From assembly GCA_016710635.1 (NCBI GenBank), contig JADJVL010000008.1, positions 1 through 64,000 on the forward strand: a DNA stretch of 64,000 bases. The letters are read 5' to 3'. The stretch comes from Holophagaceae bacterium (GTDB lineage Bacteria; Acidobacteriota; Holophagae; Holophagales; Holophagaceae). This document shows positions 33,898-42,840 of this stretch, in pieces. A program made the translations under genes and the position numbers. The stretch's first letter is position 1; the number at the start of each line of letters is the position of its first letter. Under the pieces are notes generated by a model. That model was not told the DNA's origin and made no database searches. It saw nothing but the letters and a program-made list of their open reading frames with translations.

Positions 33898-34371
33898 TCA
33901 CGCGCGTCCCTCCTCAGGCTCATCCGTGTCCTTGAATACCTCCTCCCGGATGATCCGCTCGGTGGCCTCGTTGAGGTAGGTCCCCAGGGCTTCCGCCAAC
34001 TGGGTGAACTCAGGCCAGAGGATCTCGTTGGCGAAGCCGGGCACGACCATCAGGATCACGGTGGTGCGGCGCTGGCCTCGCTTTCGATAGGGCTTCAGAC
34101 CGTAGCGGCGGCAGAGTGCAAGGAAGAGCTTGAGGTTCCAACCATCTCCCAGGGTGAACTTCATTTCGGCGGGTTGTTCTCGGGTTTCGCTGTCGCGCAG
34201 CTTGGCCTGGATCCGCGCTCGGGCCGCCTGGGCAGCATCCCGTTCGCCTGCGGTGGCGGCCCCTGCGAACCAGGAGGCCTTCGATCTTCCGGGTTTGTCC
34301 TCGGCTCAGCTTCCCGCGGTGGTCGCCGGGGTCCCTGGCCTGAAGGCCTCCAGGAAAGCCGTATCATCAAG
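33898..34371 (-). pseudogene. Small conserved-type protein gene, disrupted
   Basis: The 3' part reads cleanly as 88 residues from ATG 34164 to 33898 (MKFTLGDGWNLKLFLALCRR, then YGLKPYRKRGQRRTTVILMV and FANEILWPEF). The frame stays open upstream with plausible protein (ERDAAQAARARIQAKLRD), then meets a stop. A likely N-terminal piece, DDTAFLEAFRPGTP, followed by LSRGQTRKIEGLLV, is found in shifted frames up to about 34371. So the gene seems broken by two frameshifts, beside the 47-G run that hides its start. I have the impression of a family of small basic proteins but cannot name it. Confidence 0.5.
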
Positions 34372-34388
34372 GCGTGGGCACTCCCGGG

Positions 34389-34438
<50 letters not shown>

Positions 34439-34509
34439 GAGGACCCGCCGCGCAGCCTCCACCTCCGCGTTAGAGGGATAGTCCTCTTGGTGGTTTCCAG
34501 GCTGGAGGT

Positions 34510-35602
34510 TCACGGGGCATACCTCGGCTTCAGAAGGCGCTCGAAGAGATGTTCTGCGGCATCCTCGCCTCGGCCGCCAGCCTGCATGAGGTCGATGAAG
34601 GTCTGGACAGGACACGTCACCGGGGGGTGGTCGGCCCGCCAGCCGTAGAAGACACCCTCGTCGGGGGCGATGCTGGCCACCACATTCTCCCCATCCGGGA
34701 CAGCCTGCAGCTCCAGCGCCTTCTGCAGGGATTCCTGCGCTCCGGACCAGTACAGGAAGCTTCGGTGTTGCCGCACGAAAGGGTCCAGATCGCTGGCAGC
34801 CGTGAAGGACGCCAACAGGGCTTGGCCACCGAGCCCGAGGTCGCGCAGCACCTCTGCAAACCGTTTGCGGAAGCCGTCCTGCGGCATGGCGGAATAGAAG
34901 CGGCTCTGGATGAGCTTGGAAGGCTTGGTTTCGCGAGCCCACGCTCTGAGGAGCTGTTCGGGGTTCAGGATCGTGATGCCCTCGGGAGTCCTGGCAAGGT
35001 GGTTCCGGTTCTCTCAACACTTTGGCAAGGGCATGGACCTGCCCCAGGCTGACGCCGGGATAGGCGGCCTTGGCCAACTCCCGAAGGGTCCAGGTTCGCC
35101 CGCTGTGCTCAGGGTCCAGCAGCGGACGCAGGATCCGCTGGCCCATCCGCGTGAACGCTGAACCCTGGGCGGCTTGCCGAACATAGCGGTTCGGGCAGCC
35201 CTTCCGCTCGAGGTAGAGCGCGCCTGACGAGATCCGGCAGTTGCCGCTGGCGTCCCAGTAGCCGATGCCCCGCTTCCAGAGGAGCTCCGCGGCAGCCTCT
35301 GACACGAAGGGGGCGAGCACCAGCATCCCGTCCAGGTGCTGATCGACCTTGAGCTCGGCCAACCGCGCCCCCAGCAGCTCCGCTTCGCGGGGTTCGAGAC
35401 CCCTGGTTTTGACGGCGATGCCCCACCGCTGGGGGGTATCAGCGCCCAGCGGATACAGTTCTCCAATCGCATCGAACCCAGGAGTGCGCTTCGTCGCCAC
35501 GAAGGTGATCCCGTGCGGGTGGCTGTAGATGGGGAGCGCCAGGAGGTCTTGGCGAAGACCACTCAGGAGGGCCGCTGCATCGGGAAGTGCGTTCGGTTTC
35601 AT
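34510..35602 (-). pseudogene. AbiEi-like type IV antitoxin/winged-helix protein, frameshifted
   Basis: Two frames give one protein. The 5' frame (from ATG 35602, MKPNALPDAAALLSGLRQDL) includes KTRGLEPREAELLGARLAEL, GIGYWDASGNCRIS..ALYLERKG and a winged-helix region WTLRELAKAAYPGVSLGQVH. After about 34995-35010 it must shift by one base to continue EGITILNPEQLLRAWARETK, and then DEGVFYGWRADHPPVTCPVQ, TFIDLMQAGGRGEDAAEHLF and ERLLKPR to the stop at 34510. This order matches AbiEi-family antitoxins, whose genes normally precede an AbiEii nucleotidyltransferase toxin. No such toxin is next to it; the DNA downstream is the 47-G run. Either the pair is decayed or one base is missing in the assembly. 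Confidence 0.7.
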
Positions 35603-35607
35603 TAGCC

Positions 35608-35627
35608 TGTTCACCAATTGCTGAACA
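35608..35627. promoter_or_regulatory. Inverted repeat before the AbiEi-like gene, candidate operator
   Basis: TGTTCA (35608-35613) and TGAACA (35622-35627) are inverted around 8 bases (CCAATTGC). The repeat sits 5 bases upstream of the ATG at 35602. AbiEi-type antitoxins are known to repress their own operons by binding inverted repeats, so this is a good operator candidate; it also argues for the 35602 start over 35632. Confidence 0.5.
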
Positions 35628-35782
35628 TACATCAAATACCGAACATTGCAAGTGGCATAGACCTTCAGGTCGCCCCGTGACGGATTCAAGATTCAATTTT
35701 GAATCGGTCAGGGCCACGACCGCCCCCACCCGGACAGCCCCTGACCACCCCGCCGCCGGATCCTGGTGCCCAGGAGGCCCCC

Positions 35783-36715
35783 ATGGCCCTCGGCGTTGCC
35801 TTCATCAATGTGATCCTCCGCCTGGAGGCCACCCGCGCCCTGGACGCCCGGGGCCGCTGGGTCGCCCGGCAGGCCTTCCAGTGGCGGAAGCACTGGTTCC
35901 GCTTCGACGACCACCTGATGGCCACCCTCTTCCTGGTGCCGAAGGACGTCCGCGCCTTCTGCACCTGGCTCGAAGGCCGCACGGGCCTGGTCCTGGGCCG
36001 CGACGTTGCCGTCTGGGACGCCGCCCTGGGCTCGCCCCAGAAGGTGCCCTGGCTGGAAGGCGACGTGGACCACACCGCCATCGGCTGGGTGGCCCTGACC
36101 GGCGAACCCGACCAGCCCCGCGAACCCCTCGTGGACCTCCTCCCCGGCCCCTGCCAGCGCATCCAATACGCCATGGACCGCGACAGCCTGGACGACCCGG
36201 AAGACGAGGAAGGCCGGCAACGGCGACCTGAAGGCACACCGGAGTGGGGCGGCACAGGAATCTGGTTCATTGCCAAGCCGGGGGTGAAAGACCCAAAGGA
36301 TGTGAGGGTGTCCGTGCCGATGGTGACGGAGGAGTTTTCGGGGATTGAGGGGTATTTGGATTCGATGGTTGGGGGGAGGTGGGGCGGAGAAGGTGGGAGG
36401 GCGCGGGAGCGGAGGTTCGCTCAGTACGCAGAAAATAACCAAAGTTCGCGGGTTCAACCCTGCCGCCGTTACCGAATGAAGCACGGAACCGCATCCTTGA
36501 ATCCCAACGATTTTATGGCTGTTTTGATTCAATTGGCGGACCACCTACCTCCGGAACTTCAACTAAGGACAGCAACCAGTTCTGCAACGATTTTGAATTC
36601 ATCATCGCCAGGGGTTAACTCAATCGGCTTGAAACTAGGGTCGGTACTGTCTGGGGACAAGGAGATCCAGGTGTGCTGCCATTCACCAATTTCAATGGTC
36701 GCCTTTTCGCTTTGA
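35783..36715 (+). CDS. Unknown protein with foreign 3' end
   Basis: Starts at ATG 35783 behind AGGAGG. The first 150 residues have normal codon bias (MALGVAFINVILRLEATRAL, then WRKHWFRFDDHLMATLFLVP). From about 36260 the base composition and codon use change, the frame runs through the tRNA-3'-end copy at 36435-36480, and its end overlaps the helicase gene in antisense. So the true C-terminus has probably been lost at the junction and replaced by out-of-context DNA. No family recognised. Confidence 0.45.
   Translation: MALGVAFINVILRLEATRALDARGRWVARQAFQWRKHWFRFDDHLMATLFLVPKDVRAFCTWLEGRTGLVLGRDVAVWDAALGSPQKVPWLEGDVDHTAIGWVALTGEPDQPREPLVDLLPGPCQRIQYAMDRDSLDDPEDEEGRQRRPEGTPEWGGTGIWFIAKPGVKDPKDVRVSVPMVTEEFSGIEGYLDSMVGGRWGGEGGRARERRFAQYAENNQSSRVQPCRRYRMKHGTASLNPNDFMAVLIQLADHLPPELQLRTATSSATILNSSSPGVNSIGLKLGSVLSGDKEIQVCCHSPISMVAFSL
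36435..36480. other. tRNA 3'-end copy, candidate attachment site or island junction
   Basis: ATAACCAAAGTTCGCGGG, then TTCAACCCTGCCGCC and TACCGAATGAAG align with the tRNA-fMet anticodon loop to 3' flank (33107-33154: ATAACCCAAAGGTCGC..GGTTCAAATCCTGC..AACCAATCGAAG), about four bases in five the same. Homology begins at the anticodon loop, where many integrases cross over. Base composition turns AT-richer right after it. It could also derive from another tRNA. Confidence 0.5.
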
Positions 36716-39016
36716 TACAGCTTCACCGTGTACTCGCCACCAAAGTCCGGGTCATGAATCGAGTTGTGCCGGGCAACCACGACTTTTCCTTGCCGAGTCC
36801 CACTCGGGTTCAGTTTGAAGACACACCAGGAACCATTCGGGATCCGGCGGTTCATTGATTCACCAACAACTTGGGCAATGAAGAGTCCTGTTGCCGGCCG
36901 AATGACTTCCGGGGGTTCGACCCAAACAATCGAATCCTCATCGAGGTTCTGCTCCGCACTGAAGGTCCCGGCAGCGAATTTTAGATTCACCACAGGTAGC
37001 GCATTTACGTAACGTTCCAGTTTCGTTTCGGGAACCTCTGTGAATGGCAAAGATCCTCGCACTTTCAGTTCTTCCTTGCCCTGAGCCCGATCAGCCACAA
37101 CCGCTGGTTTAGCGTCGTGGTTGACCACGAGGGCGAGTCGAGCTTTCAAGTATTCGCGAAGCGCTGGATCGGCACACCAGACGAAGCAGCCCTTCCGTCC
37201 TCTCGAGAGCAGAACTTTGTATGTGCTCTTGACGATGAGGTCCACGCGGTCGAGGACCACCTGCCGCGCTTTCGCATCAGTTCCGGCCTCCTTCAATGCC
37301 TTTTTGGAACCCTTCAGTGACTTATCAGATTTAGCGCGTTTTGAAGCATCCGCCTGGACCCGCCCATCCTTGTAAATGAGGTCTTCCCCGATCAAAACTC
37401 CCAGCCAGTCGAATTCAAGACCCTGGCTTGTGTGCACACACCCAACCTGAGAAATTCCATCCTTACTGGTCGCCCAGTTTTCGCCATGAAAATTCCAGGG
37501 AAGCGCAAGGCCATCCGCTTCCACATGTGTCCGCATAGTCCCACGCTGCCTACCCTCGGATGGCCACTCCCATGAGTAGCCCGCGACCAGGCGGGCCTTG
37601 TTTTGACCGTTACGAGAAGAGAGTGCCGCATACAGATCCTCTGCACGGTCAAACACCTTGAATTCGTATTGGGTGTCGCCCCATGTGTCGTACTCGGCGG
37701 TGCTCCGGATCTGAAGGCAATCATCCAGCCAGTTGAGATATGAATCCGAACCATTGCACCTGAATTGAGAGGTGAGTTTGTGTGTCGGCATCACCGTAGC
37801 GCCAAATTTTTTCGCGGCTGCTTTGATCTGCGCGATAGAGCCAATATCACCCCAAGAGACCCTCTGGGATTCGTCGATGAAAAATACAGATATCTGTGAC
37901 GATCGAACCATGTCCTCCACCATGTTTTCACCTTTGTACATGTGGGCGGAGGAATCCTTCAGACGATGGGCCTCGTCCACGACGAGGACCTCGAAGCGCT
38001 TGTCCCTATCCCAATCGGTGTCATGGAAGGACCAGGAGGAAAGGAATAACGCCTGTCCATCATGCCGGTAGCCCTTATTTCCCTTGCCCAGGTACTCGAT
38101 GAGGGTTTCCCGGAATGCGCTGTTTGGGGCCACGAAAAAGCCCATGCGCCTCTGTTTCAGAATCTCGGCCATGAGTTGGACGGCGATGACGGACTTGCCG
38201 GTTCCCGGGCCACCTTCGACGATGAACACCTGTCGTTCGGATTTCGCCTTGTTCGGGAGGAGGTGGTGCTTGATGACCTGAAAGGCGACATTCTGCTCGT
38301 CGATCAACGTGAATTCATCGTTGCCTTCGAGCATGCTGCCAACGCGTTCGATCAACTCATCTGATGGGCGGAGCCTCCCATTTTCGAGAAAGAAAAACAG
38401 GTCCTTCTTCGGCTTTCTTGGAACGACTTGCTCGATGTACTTCCTTAGTTGGTCCACATCGCCAGCAAGGAAAAGTCGGGCCCTCTCCAATAGGTGTGAA
38501 TACCTGGGATCTTCGAGTGGCTCAGGATTGCGCCGTTGAAGGTTGAACAGGTAGGCCATAGGGTGAAGCTTGAATCCCTGCTCCCTGACATCCAGATTGA
38601 AGTTCAGGATCATCCCCTTGTACTTGCTCGCCTGCAGAACGGGGTGCTCCTTGTTCGTACCTCCGCCAATCGGTGCAAAAACAATGTCTGGAATATCCGT
38701 GGCTGCGACCGTATCCCAAGCTTTTAGCTCGACAATCATCCCGTTGTCATGCAGCCCATCATTTCCAGCAAGAAGCGCGTCAATCCTGAACCTGCCTGCA
38801 GCAGAGATGTGGTACTCCAGGGCTACTCTTACTTCGTCGTCAATCCGGGGCATTCCGGACAGCTAATGAAAACCGGCTGTATTCATCTGCCCATACTCTG
38901 CTATCGCTTGGAACTGAACCCGTCATCGTTTTGAAGGAGTTTGAGAGCTTCAAACCCAGCTGGTTCTGGTCGACGTCCTCCAAGAATTGCGATCTGGTTT
39001 CGTTGTAGATGATCAC
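36559..39016 (-). pseudogene. DUF2075 nuclease-helicase with C-terminal S24-like domain, one frameshift
   Basis: From the stop at 36559 one frame runs to an ATG at 38853. Upstream homology continues in another frame from GTG 39016 (MIIYNETRSQFLEDV), so a one-base shift near 38838-38850 splits a protein of about 818 residues. Parts in order: N-terminal PD-(D/E)XK-like nuclease (VALEYHI, FRIDALL, VELKAW); P-loop helicase core of the DUF2075/schlafen-like type with Walker A EGGPGTGKSVIAVQ near 268, Walker B VLVVDEAHRL near 343, and late motifs HTSQGLEFDWLGVLIGED and LLSRGRKGCFVW; then an S24/LexA-like domain with Ser in VGESMNRR (near 718) and Lys in YTVKLYQS (near 763). This is the layout of a DNA-sensing or damage-sensing effector. 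It follows the MazG-like gene by 55 bp and is probably co-transcribed. It is AT-richer than its surroundings, suggesting transfer. Confidence 0.75.
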
Positions 39017-39071
39017 GTCGAGATCTCAGCGTAAGAACATATTTCTGATGAACTGGAATCGGAGCTCTGAA

Positions 39072-39425
39072 TCAATATTCTGAATACTTCCGCGCACTTC
39101 CCCGTACCAGGTCTGCAGGGTACTTCATTCGATTCTGTGCAAGCTTTTCTGCCGCCGCATCGAGGAGGTCGAAGTTGAGCTTGTCCGCTAGTCGTATCAA
39201 GTAGAGCAAGACATCGGAAGCTTCGGCCTTTACCCGGGCAAGTTGCTCTGAACTCAGTCCCTGCGCTTCCTCCTCAGACAGCCACTGGAACTCGGCAACC
39301 AATTCACCCGCTTCCCCCGCCAGCGCCATGGCTAAATTTTTAGGGTTATGGAATTTGTCCCATTCCCTTTCCACCGCGAAGGCGCGAAGCTGGTCCCGCA
39401 GTTCGGAGAGCGCATTATTAGTCAT
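39072..39425 (-). CDS. MazG-like nucleotide pyrophosphohydrolase
   Basis: A 117-residue protein. Metal-binding EXXE (EAGELVAEFQWLSEEE) and EXXD (EASDVLLYLIRLADKL) motifs lie on the two helix pairs typical of the all-alpha NTP-PPase superfamily (MazG/dCTPase-like). It would hydrolyse NTPs or dNTPs to monophosphates. The ATG overlaps the stop of an upstream frame (TGATG), implying translational coupling to a gene that is now cut off. The helicase gene follows. In other genomes I recall this pair together in mobile islands, so a role in phage defence by nucleotide depletion is likely but not proven. Confidence 0.85.
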   Translation of the reverse strand: MTNNALSELRDQLRAFAVEREWDKFHNPKNLAMALAGEAGELVAEFQWLSEEEAQGLSSEQLARVKAEASDVLLYLIRLADKLNFDLLDAAAEKLAQNRMKYPADLVRGSARKYSEY

Positions 39426-39570
39426 CAGATCGCCTTGGTGTACTTGAGCTTATCCAGGAATAGCTGTCTCGCCGTGCGGCTTGCCAGTAAAGGGTAACTA
39501 GAACTGAACACATCGCTTCCGGCGCGCCGTTTCCAGAGGTTCACCCTCCGGTTGAACAGCACCTGGAAAC
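39425..39570 (-). pseudogene. 3' remnant of a gene coupled to the MazG-like gene
   Basis: An open minus-strand frame ends at 39425 in the overlapping stop/start TGATG. Its last 40 residues (RRVNLWKRRAGSDVFSSSYP, then LLASRTARQLFLDKLKYTKAI) look protein-like and Lys/Leu-rich, unlike the GC-rich antisense sequence further upstream (beyond about 39570), where the island seems to end. So a third gene of the operon was probably lost at the island edge. The product is not recognised. The remaining stretch to 39784 holds no other gene that I can support. Confidence 0.4.
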
Positions 39571-39784
39571 CCATGGTCGGACTGAACGCAAAACCCCGCA
39601 TCGGTTCCGCTTCCGGGACGGCGGCCTTAGGGAACCGTATCGCGCCGGTCCTACGGAACCCCCTGCACGCCCTCCGCCCCGGGTTCCCAACGGCTGGCCC
39701 CAGGCCGGTGGCCCTTCTTCCGGCCTTTCGCGAGGGTTGGGGATCCGATCTGTTGTTTCTCAGGGTTTCTCGTGGAGGGTGGCC

Positions 39785-40978
39785 ATGCCGATCCCAGCGG
39801 CCGTGCGGCGAAGGGGGCGGGTGCTCCCGGCCCTGCTCATGTCCTGGCTCGTGGGCTGGGCGGGGGGTGTGGCCCCGGCGCAGGCGCCGGAGGGCCCGGC
39901 GGCGGTGGTGCTGCCGGCGGATTCTCCCCGCTGGGACCTGCAGGGGAAGGCGCAGGTCGTTGAACACCAGGGTCGGAAGGCGCTGCTCCTCAACGGCGGC
40001 GCGGCGGTGGTGAAGGACCTGGTGCTGCGGGATGGGATCGTGGATGTGGACGTGTCCACCCCGGCGGCCCGCGGGTTCTTCGGGATCCAGTTCCGCCTGG
40101 CGGACGACGGCGCCACCGGGGAATTCGTCTACCTGCGCCCGCACCATTCGGGCAGCCCGGACGCCCTGCAGTACACCCCGGTCCTGCACACGGGACTGAA
40201 CTGGCAGCTCTACAACGGGCCGGGCTTCACCGGCGCCGTGGACATTCCAAAGGACACCTGGTTCCACCTGCGCCTGGTGGTGGCGGGGGCCACCGCCAAG
40301 CTGTACGTGAAGGACATGGACCACCCCGCCCTGGTCATGGACGACCTCAAGAGCGGCGTCCAGAAGGGCGAGCTGGCCCTGTACGTCCTCACCGGGGAGA
40401 CCTATTTCTCCAACTTCCAGGTCCGCCCGACCCCGGACGCGGCCTGGGAACGGCACCTGCCGCCCATGGCCAAGGGCACGCTGACCCGCTGGAGCCTCTC
40501 GCCTTCCTACGACGCCCTGGACCGCAACCTGGAGCGGGCCCCCTCCCCCGCCGAGCAGCAGGCCATCCCCTGGCAGGAGGTGGACGCCGAGCCCCCGGGC
40601 CTCGTGGTGGTCTACCGGTACCGGGCCGCGCCGCATCCCCGGGTCAGCTTCCAGAGCGATTTCTCGAAGCGGTTGGAACCTCAGCCGGGGATGCGGGTGG
40701 TCTACGCCCGCACCCTCCTGAACGCCGACCGCGACCAGGTGCAACGGCTCTGCCTGGGCTACAGCGACGACGTCTGCGTGTTCCTGAACGGGCAGATCCT
40801 GTACCGGGGCCGCAGTGCCCAGGGTTTCCGGAATCCGGGCTTCCTCGGCATCGTCAACCCGGAGAACGACACCCTCTACCTGCCCTTGAAGAAGGGACCC
40901 AACGAGCTGCTGCTGGCCCTGAGTGAACTGGGTGGCGGATGGGGCTTCCACGCCAGGCTGGAAACCGTTGCTGAGTGA
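39785..40978 (+). CDS. Exported protein with concanavalin-like (LamG/DUF1080-type) domain
   Basis: A 397-residue protein from ATG 39785 behind GGAGGG; a signal peptide is visible (LLMSWLVGWAGGVAPAQA). Residues about 40-215 form a jelly-roll sandwich of the laminin-G/concanavalin type (LVLRDGIVDVDVSTPAARGF, FFGIQFRLADDGATGEFVYL and YVKDMDHPALVMDDL), often used to bind sugars. The C-terminal half (about 230-397) is another beta domain ending VLFNG-like (CVFLNGQILYRGRS), reminding of galactose-binding folds. It probably works at the cell surface or periplasm. The MBL-fold gene follows after 13 bp. Confidence 0.75.
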   Translation: MPIPAAVRRRGRVLPALLMSWLVGWAGGVAPAQAPEGPAAVVLPADSPRWDLQGKAQVVEHQGRKALLLNGGAAVVKDLVLRDGIVDVDVSTPAARGFFGIQFRLADDGATGEFVYLRPHHSGSPDALQYTPVLHTGLNWQLYNGPGFTGAVDIPKDTWFHLRLVVAGATAKLYVKDMDHPALVMDDLKSGVQKGELALYVLTGETYFSNFQVRPTPDAAWERHLPPMAKGTLTRWSLSPSYDALDRNLERAPSPAEQQAIPWQEVDAEPPGLVVVYRYRAAPHPRVSFQSDFSKRLEPQPGMRVVYARTLLNADRDQVQRLCLGYSDDVCVFLNGQILYRGRSAQGFRNPGFLGIVNPENDTLYLPLKKGPNELLLALSELGGGWGFHARLETVAE

Positions 40979-40991
40979 CAGGAGGGCTCCC

Positions 40992-42089
40992 GTGTCCTTG
41001 AACCGGCTTGCGTCCATGCTGCTCAAAGGCGCCCTGGGGCTCGGGTGCCTCGGGATCGCGCTCCCCGCCAGGGCGGATTCGGCCCAGACCCAAACGCGGG
41101 TCGTGACCCGCCTCGCCGAAGGGATCTACGCCATCCGGCACGTGGACCCCCTGCCCGGCTGGGTCCACGGCAACACCACCGTGATCATCGGGACGCGGGA
41201 GGTGCTCGTGGTGGACGCCTGCCAGACCCTCGAAGCCGCCCGGGAGGACATCGCCCAGATCCAGCAATGGACCAAACTCCCCGTCCGCTACCTCGTGAAC
41301 AGCCACTGGCACGGCGATCACTGGGAGGGCAATCAGGCCTACGTGGAAGCCTATCCCGGCCTCGCCACCCTGGCCCACCGCGACACCGCCGAGTTGATGA
41401 CCCAGGCGGGACCGGTCATGAAGCGGGATGCCCTGAAGGACGCCCAGGCGCTGATCGAACGCAGCACCCAGGCCCTCGCCTCCGGCACGAAGCGCGATGG
41501 CAGCCCTTTGAACGAGGCGGAACGGCGCCGGGTGGAACAGCAGGCTGCCCAGGGCCGGGCGATGGTGGTCCAGCTCAACGCCTTTCAGCCCCAGCGGCCC
41601 ACCCTGACGTTTTCCGAGGGCCTCACCCTGGATCTGGGTGGCCGGGAGGTCCAGGTCTTCCACCCCGGACGGGGCAATACCGCTGGGGACGTGGTGGTGT
41701 TCGTGCCCAAGGAGCGGATCCTGGCCGCGGGTGATCTGATCGTCCAGCCCGTCCCCTACACCTTCGACGGCTACCCCTCCGAGTGGATCCGCACCCTGGA
41801 GCGCCTGGTGGCGCTGGACCCGGCGGTGATCGTTCCCGGCCACGGCGACGTGCTTCGGGACACGGGCTATGTCCTGCGGCTCCGCGACCTGCTGCAGACC
41901 GTCGTAAGCCAGGTCCGGGCCGCCTTCGGCGAAAGCCTGCAGCCGGACCTCGAGGCGCTCCGGAAGACGGTGGACGCCAAGGCCTTCAAGGAGCAGCTGC
42001 TCGCCGCGGACCCCGGCGACGCACCCTTCTTCGACTACGCCCTCAAGGAGCTGATCGCCCTGGCCTACCACGAGGCCAAGGCCCGCTGA
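40992..42089 (+). CDS. Exported MBL-fold metallohydrolase
   Basis: A 365-residue protein beginning at GTG 40992 behind GGAGG; signal peptide to about residue 32 (LGLGCLGIALPARADS). Metal motif HWHGDH near residues 105-110, HPGRGNTAGD near 225 (the usual HTPGH..GD block) and PGHGD near 280 complete a metallo-beta-lactamase fold that binds two zinc ions. Related exported members act on esters, lactones or beta-lactams; the exact substrate cannot be told. It probably forms an operon with the gene before it. Confidence 0.87.
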   Translation: MSLNRLASMLLKGALGLGCLGIALPARADSAQTQTRVVTRLAEGIYAIRHVDPLPGWVHGNTTVIIGTREVLVVDACQTLEAAREDIAQIQQWTKLPVRYLVNSHWHGDHWEGNQAYVEAYPGLATLAHRDTAELMTQAGPVMKRDALKDAQALIERSTQALASGTKRDGSPLNEAERRRVEQQAAQGRAMVVQLNAFQPQRPTLTFSEGLTLDLGGREVQVFHPGRGNTAGDVVVFVPKERILAAGDLIVQPVPYTFDGYPSEWIRTLERLVALDPAVIVPGHGDVLRDTGYVLRLRDLLQTVVSQVRAAFGESLQPDLEALRKTVDAKAFKEQLLAADPGDAPFFDYALKELIALAYHEAKAR

Positions 42090-42116
42090 GCGGGTGCAAC
42101 CGGGAGGCAACGCTAA

Positions 42117-42735
42117 GGGCCGCGCTTGGCTGCGCCGTGGGCTTGAGACGCCCCCCGGCCTCCCCGGTCCACCGCGGGGGAGAGGGAGAAGGGGGCGGCC
42201 GGCCGGGGGGGTGGGGGTTGGTTTCGCGCCGCCCCGGCCGGGGGGGCCGGGGAGGGGGAGACGAATCAGACCGGGACGGGCGAAAGGCAAACCCCCGCCC
42301 CCCCCCCCTTCCCCCCCCGCCCCCCCCCCCCGCCCCCGCGCCCCCGCCCCCCCCCCCCCGGGGCGCGGGCGGCCGAGGGGGCGGGGCCGGAAGCGGCCGC
42401 CGGCGGCAGCGGCCAGGCCGGGGGGGGGGGGGGGCGGGGCCCCGGGCGCGGGTGGCGGGTGCCGCCCCGCCCCCCCGGCCCCGCGGGCCCCCCCGGGGAG
42501 CCCCCGGCCCCGGGGGCGTTTTCGGGGGTGCTGGCGCCCGGCGGCGCGGCGGGGGGGCGCCCACCCGGTGGGGAAGGAGAGGGGAGAGGGAGGGGGGGAG
42601 GGATGGAGGGAGTCGGGGGGGGGAGCCGGGGAGCCCGCCCCAGGCCGCCTTGCCCCGGGGGGAAGGTGCCCCAAAAGGAGGGGGGGGGGGGCCCCAGGAA
42701 GGGGGGGGGGAAAAGGCGCCGGAAGAAGTCCTTCC
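42117..42735. other. Aberrant G/C-run region, no credible gene
   Basis: About 620 bp made mostly of G and C homopolymer runs (for example CCCCCCCC blocks at 42295-42360 and GGGGGGGG blocks at 42420, 42575-42630, 42675-42712) with hardly any A or T. All six frames are open only because stop codons need A and T. Sequence on both sides is normal. It is either damaged base calling over a structured region or an extreme composition island. The flank 42736-42840 looks normal but has no gene. Confidence 0.8.
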
Positions 42736-42840
42736 TGGGCCACCAGGCCCCCGCCGGCGTCCACCCATCGTCCACCGGGGACCTGGGCCCCTGGCACCGT
42801 TCCCAGAGCCCCACCCCCGAGACCTGACTATCCTCATCCG

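Noticed and set aside
36559..39425. Restriction-modification system
   Set aside because: No methylase or specificity subunit; the large protein fits DUF2075 with S24 and the small one fits MazG-like enzymes.
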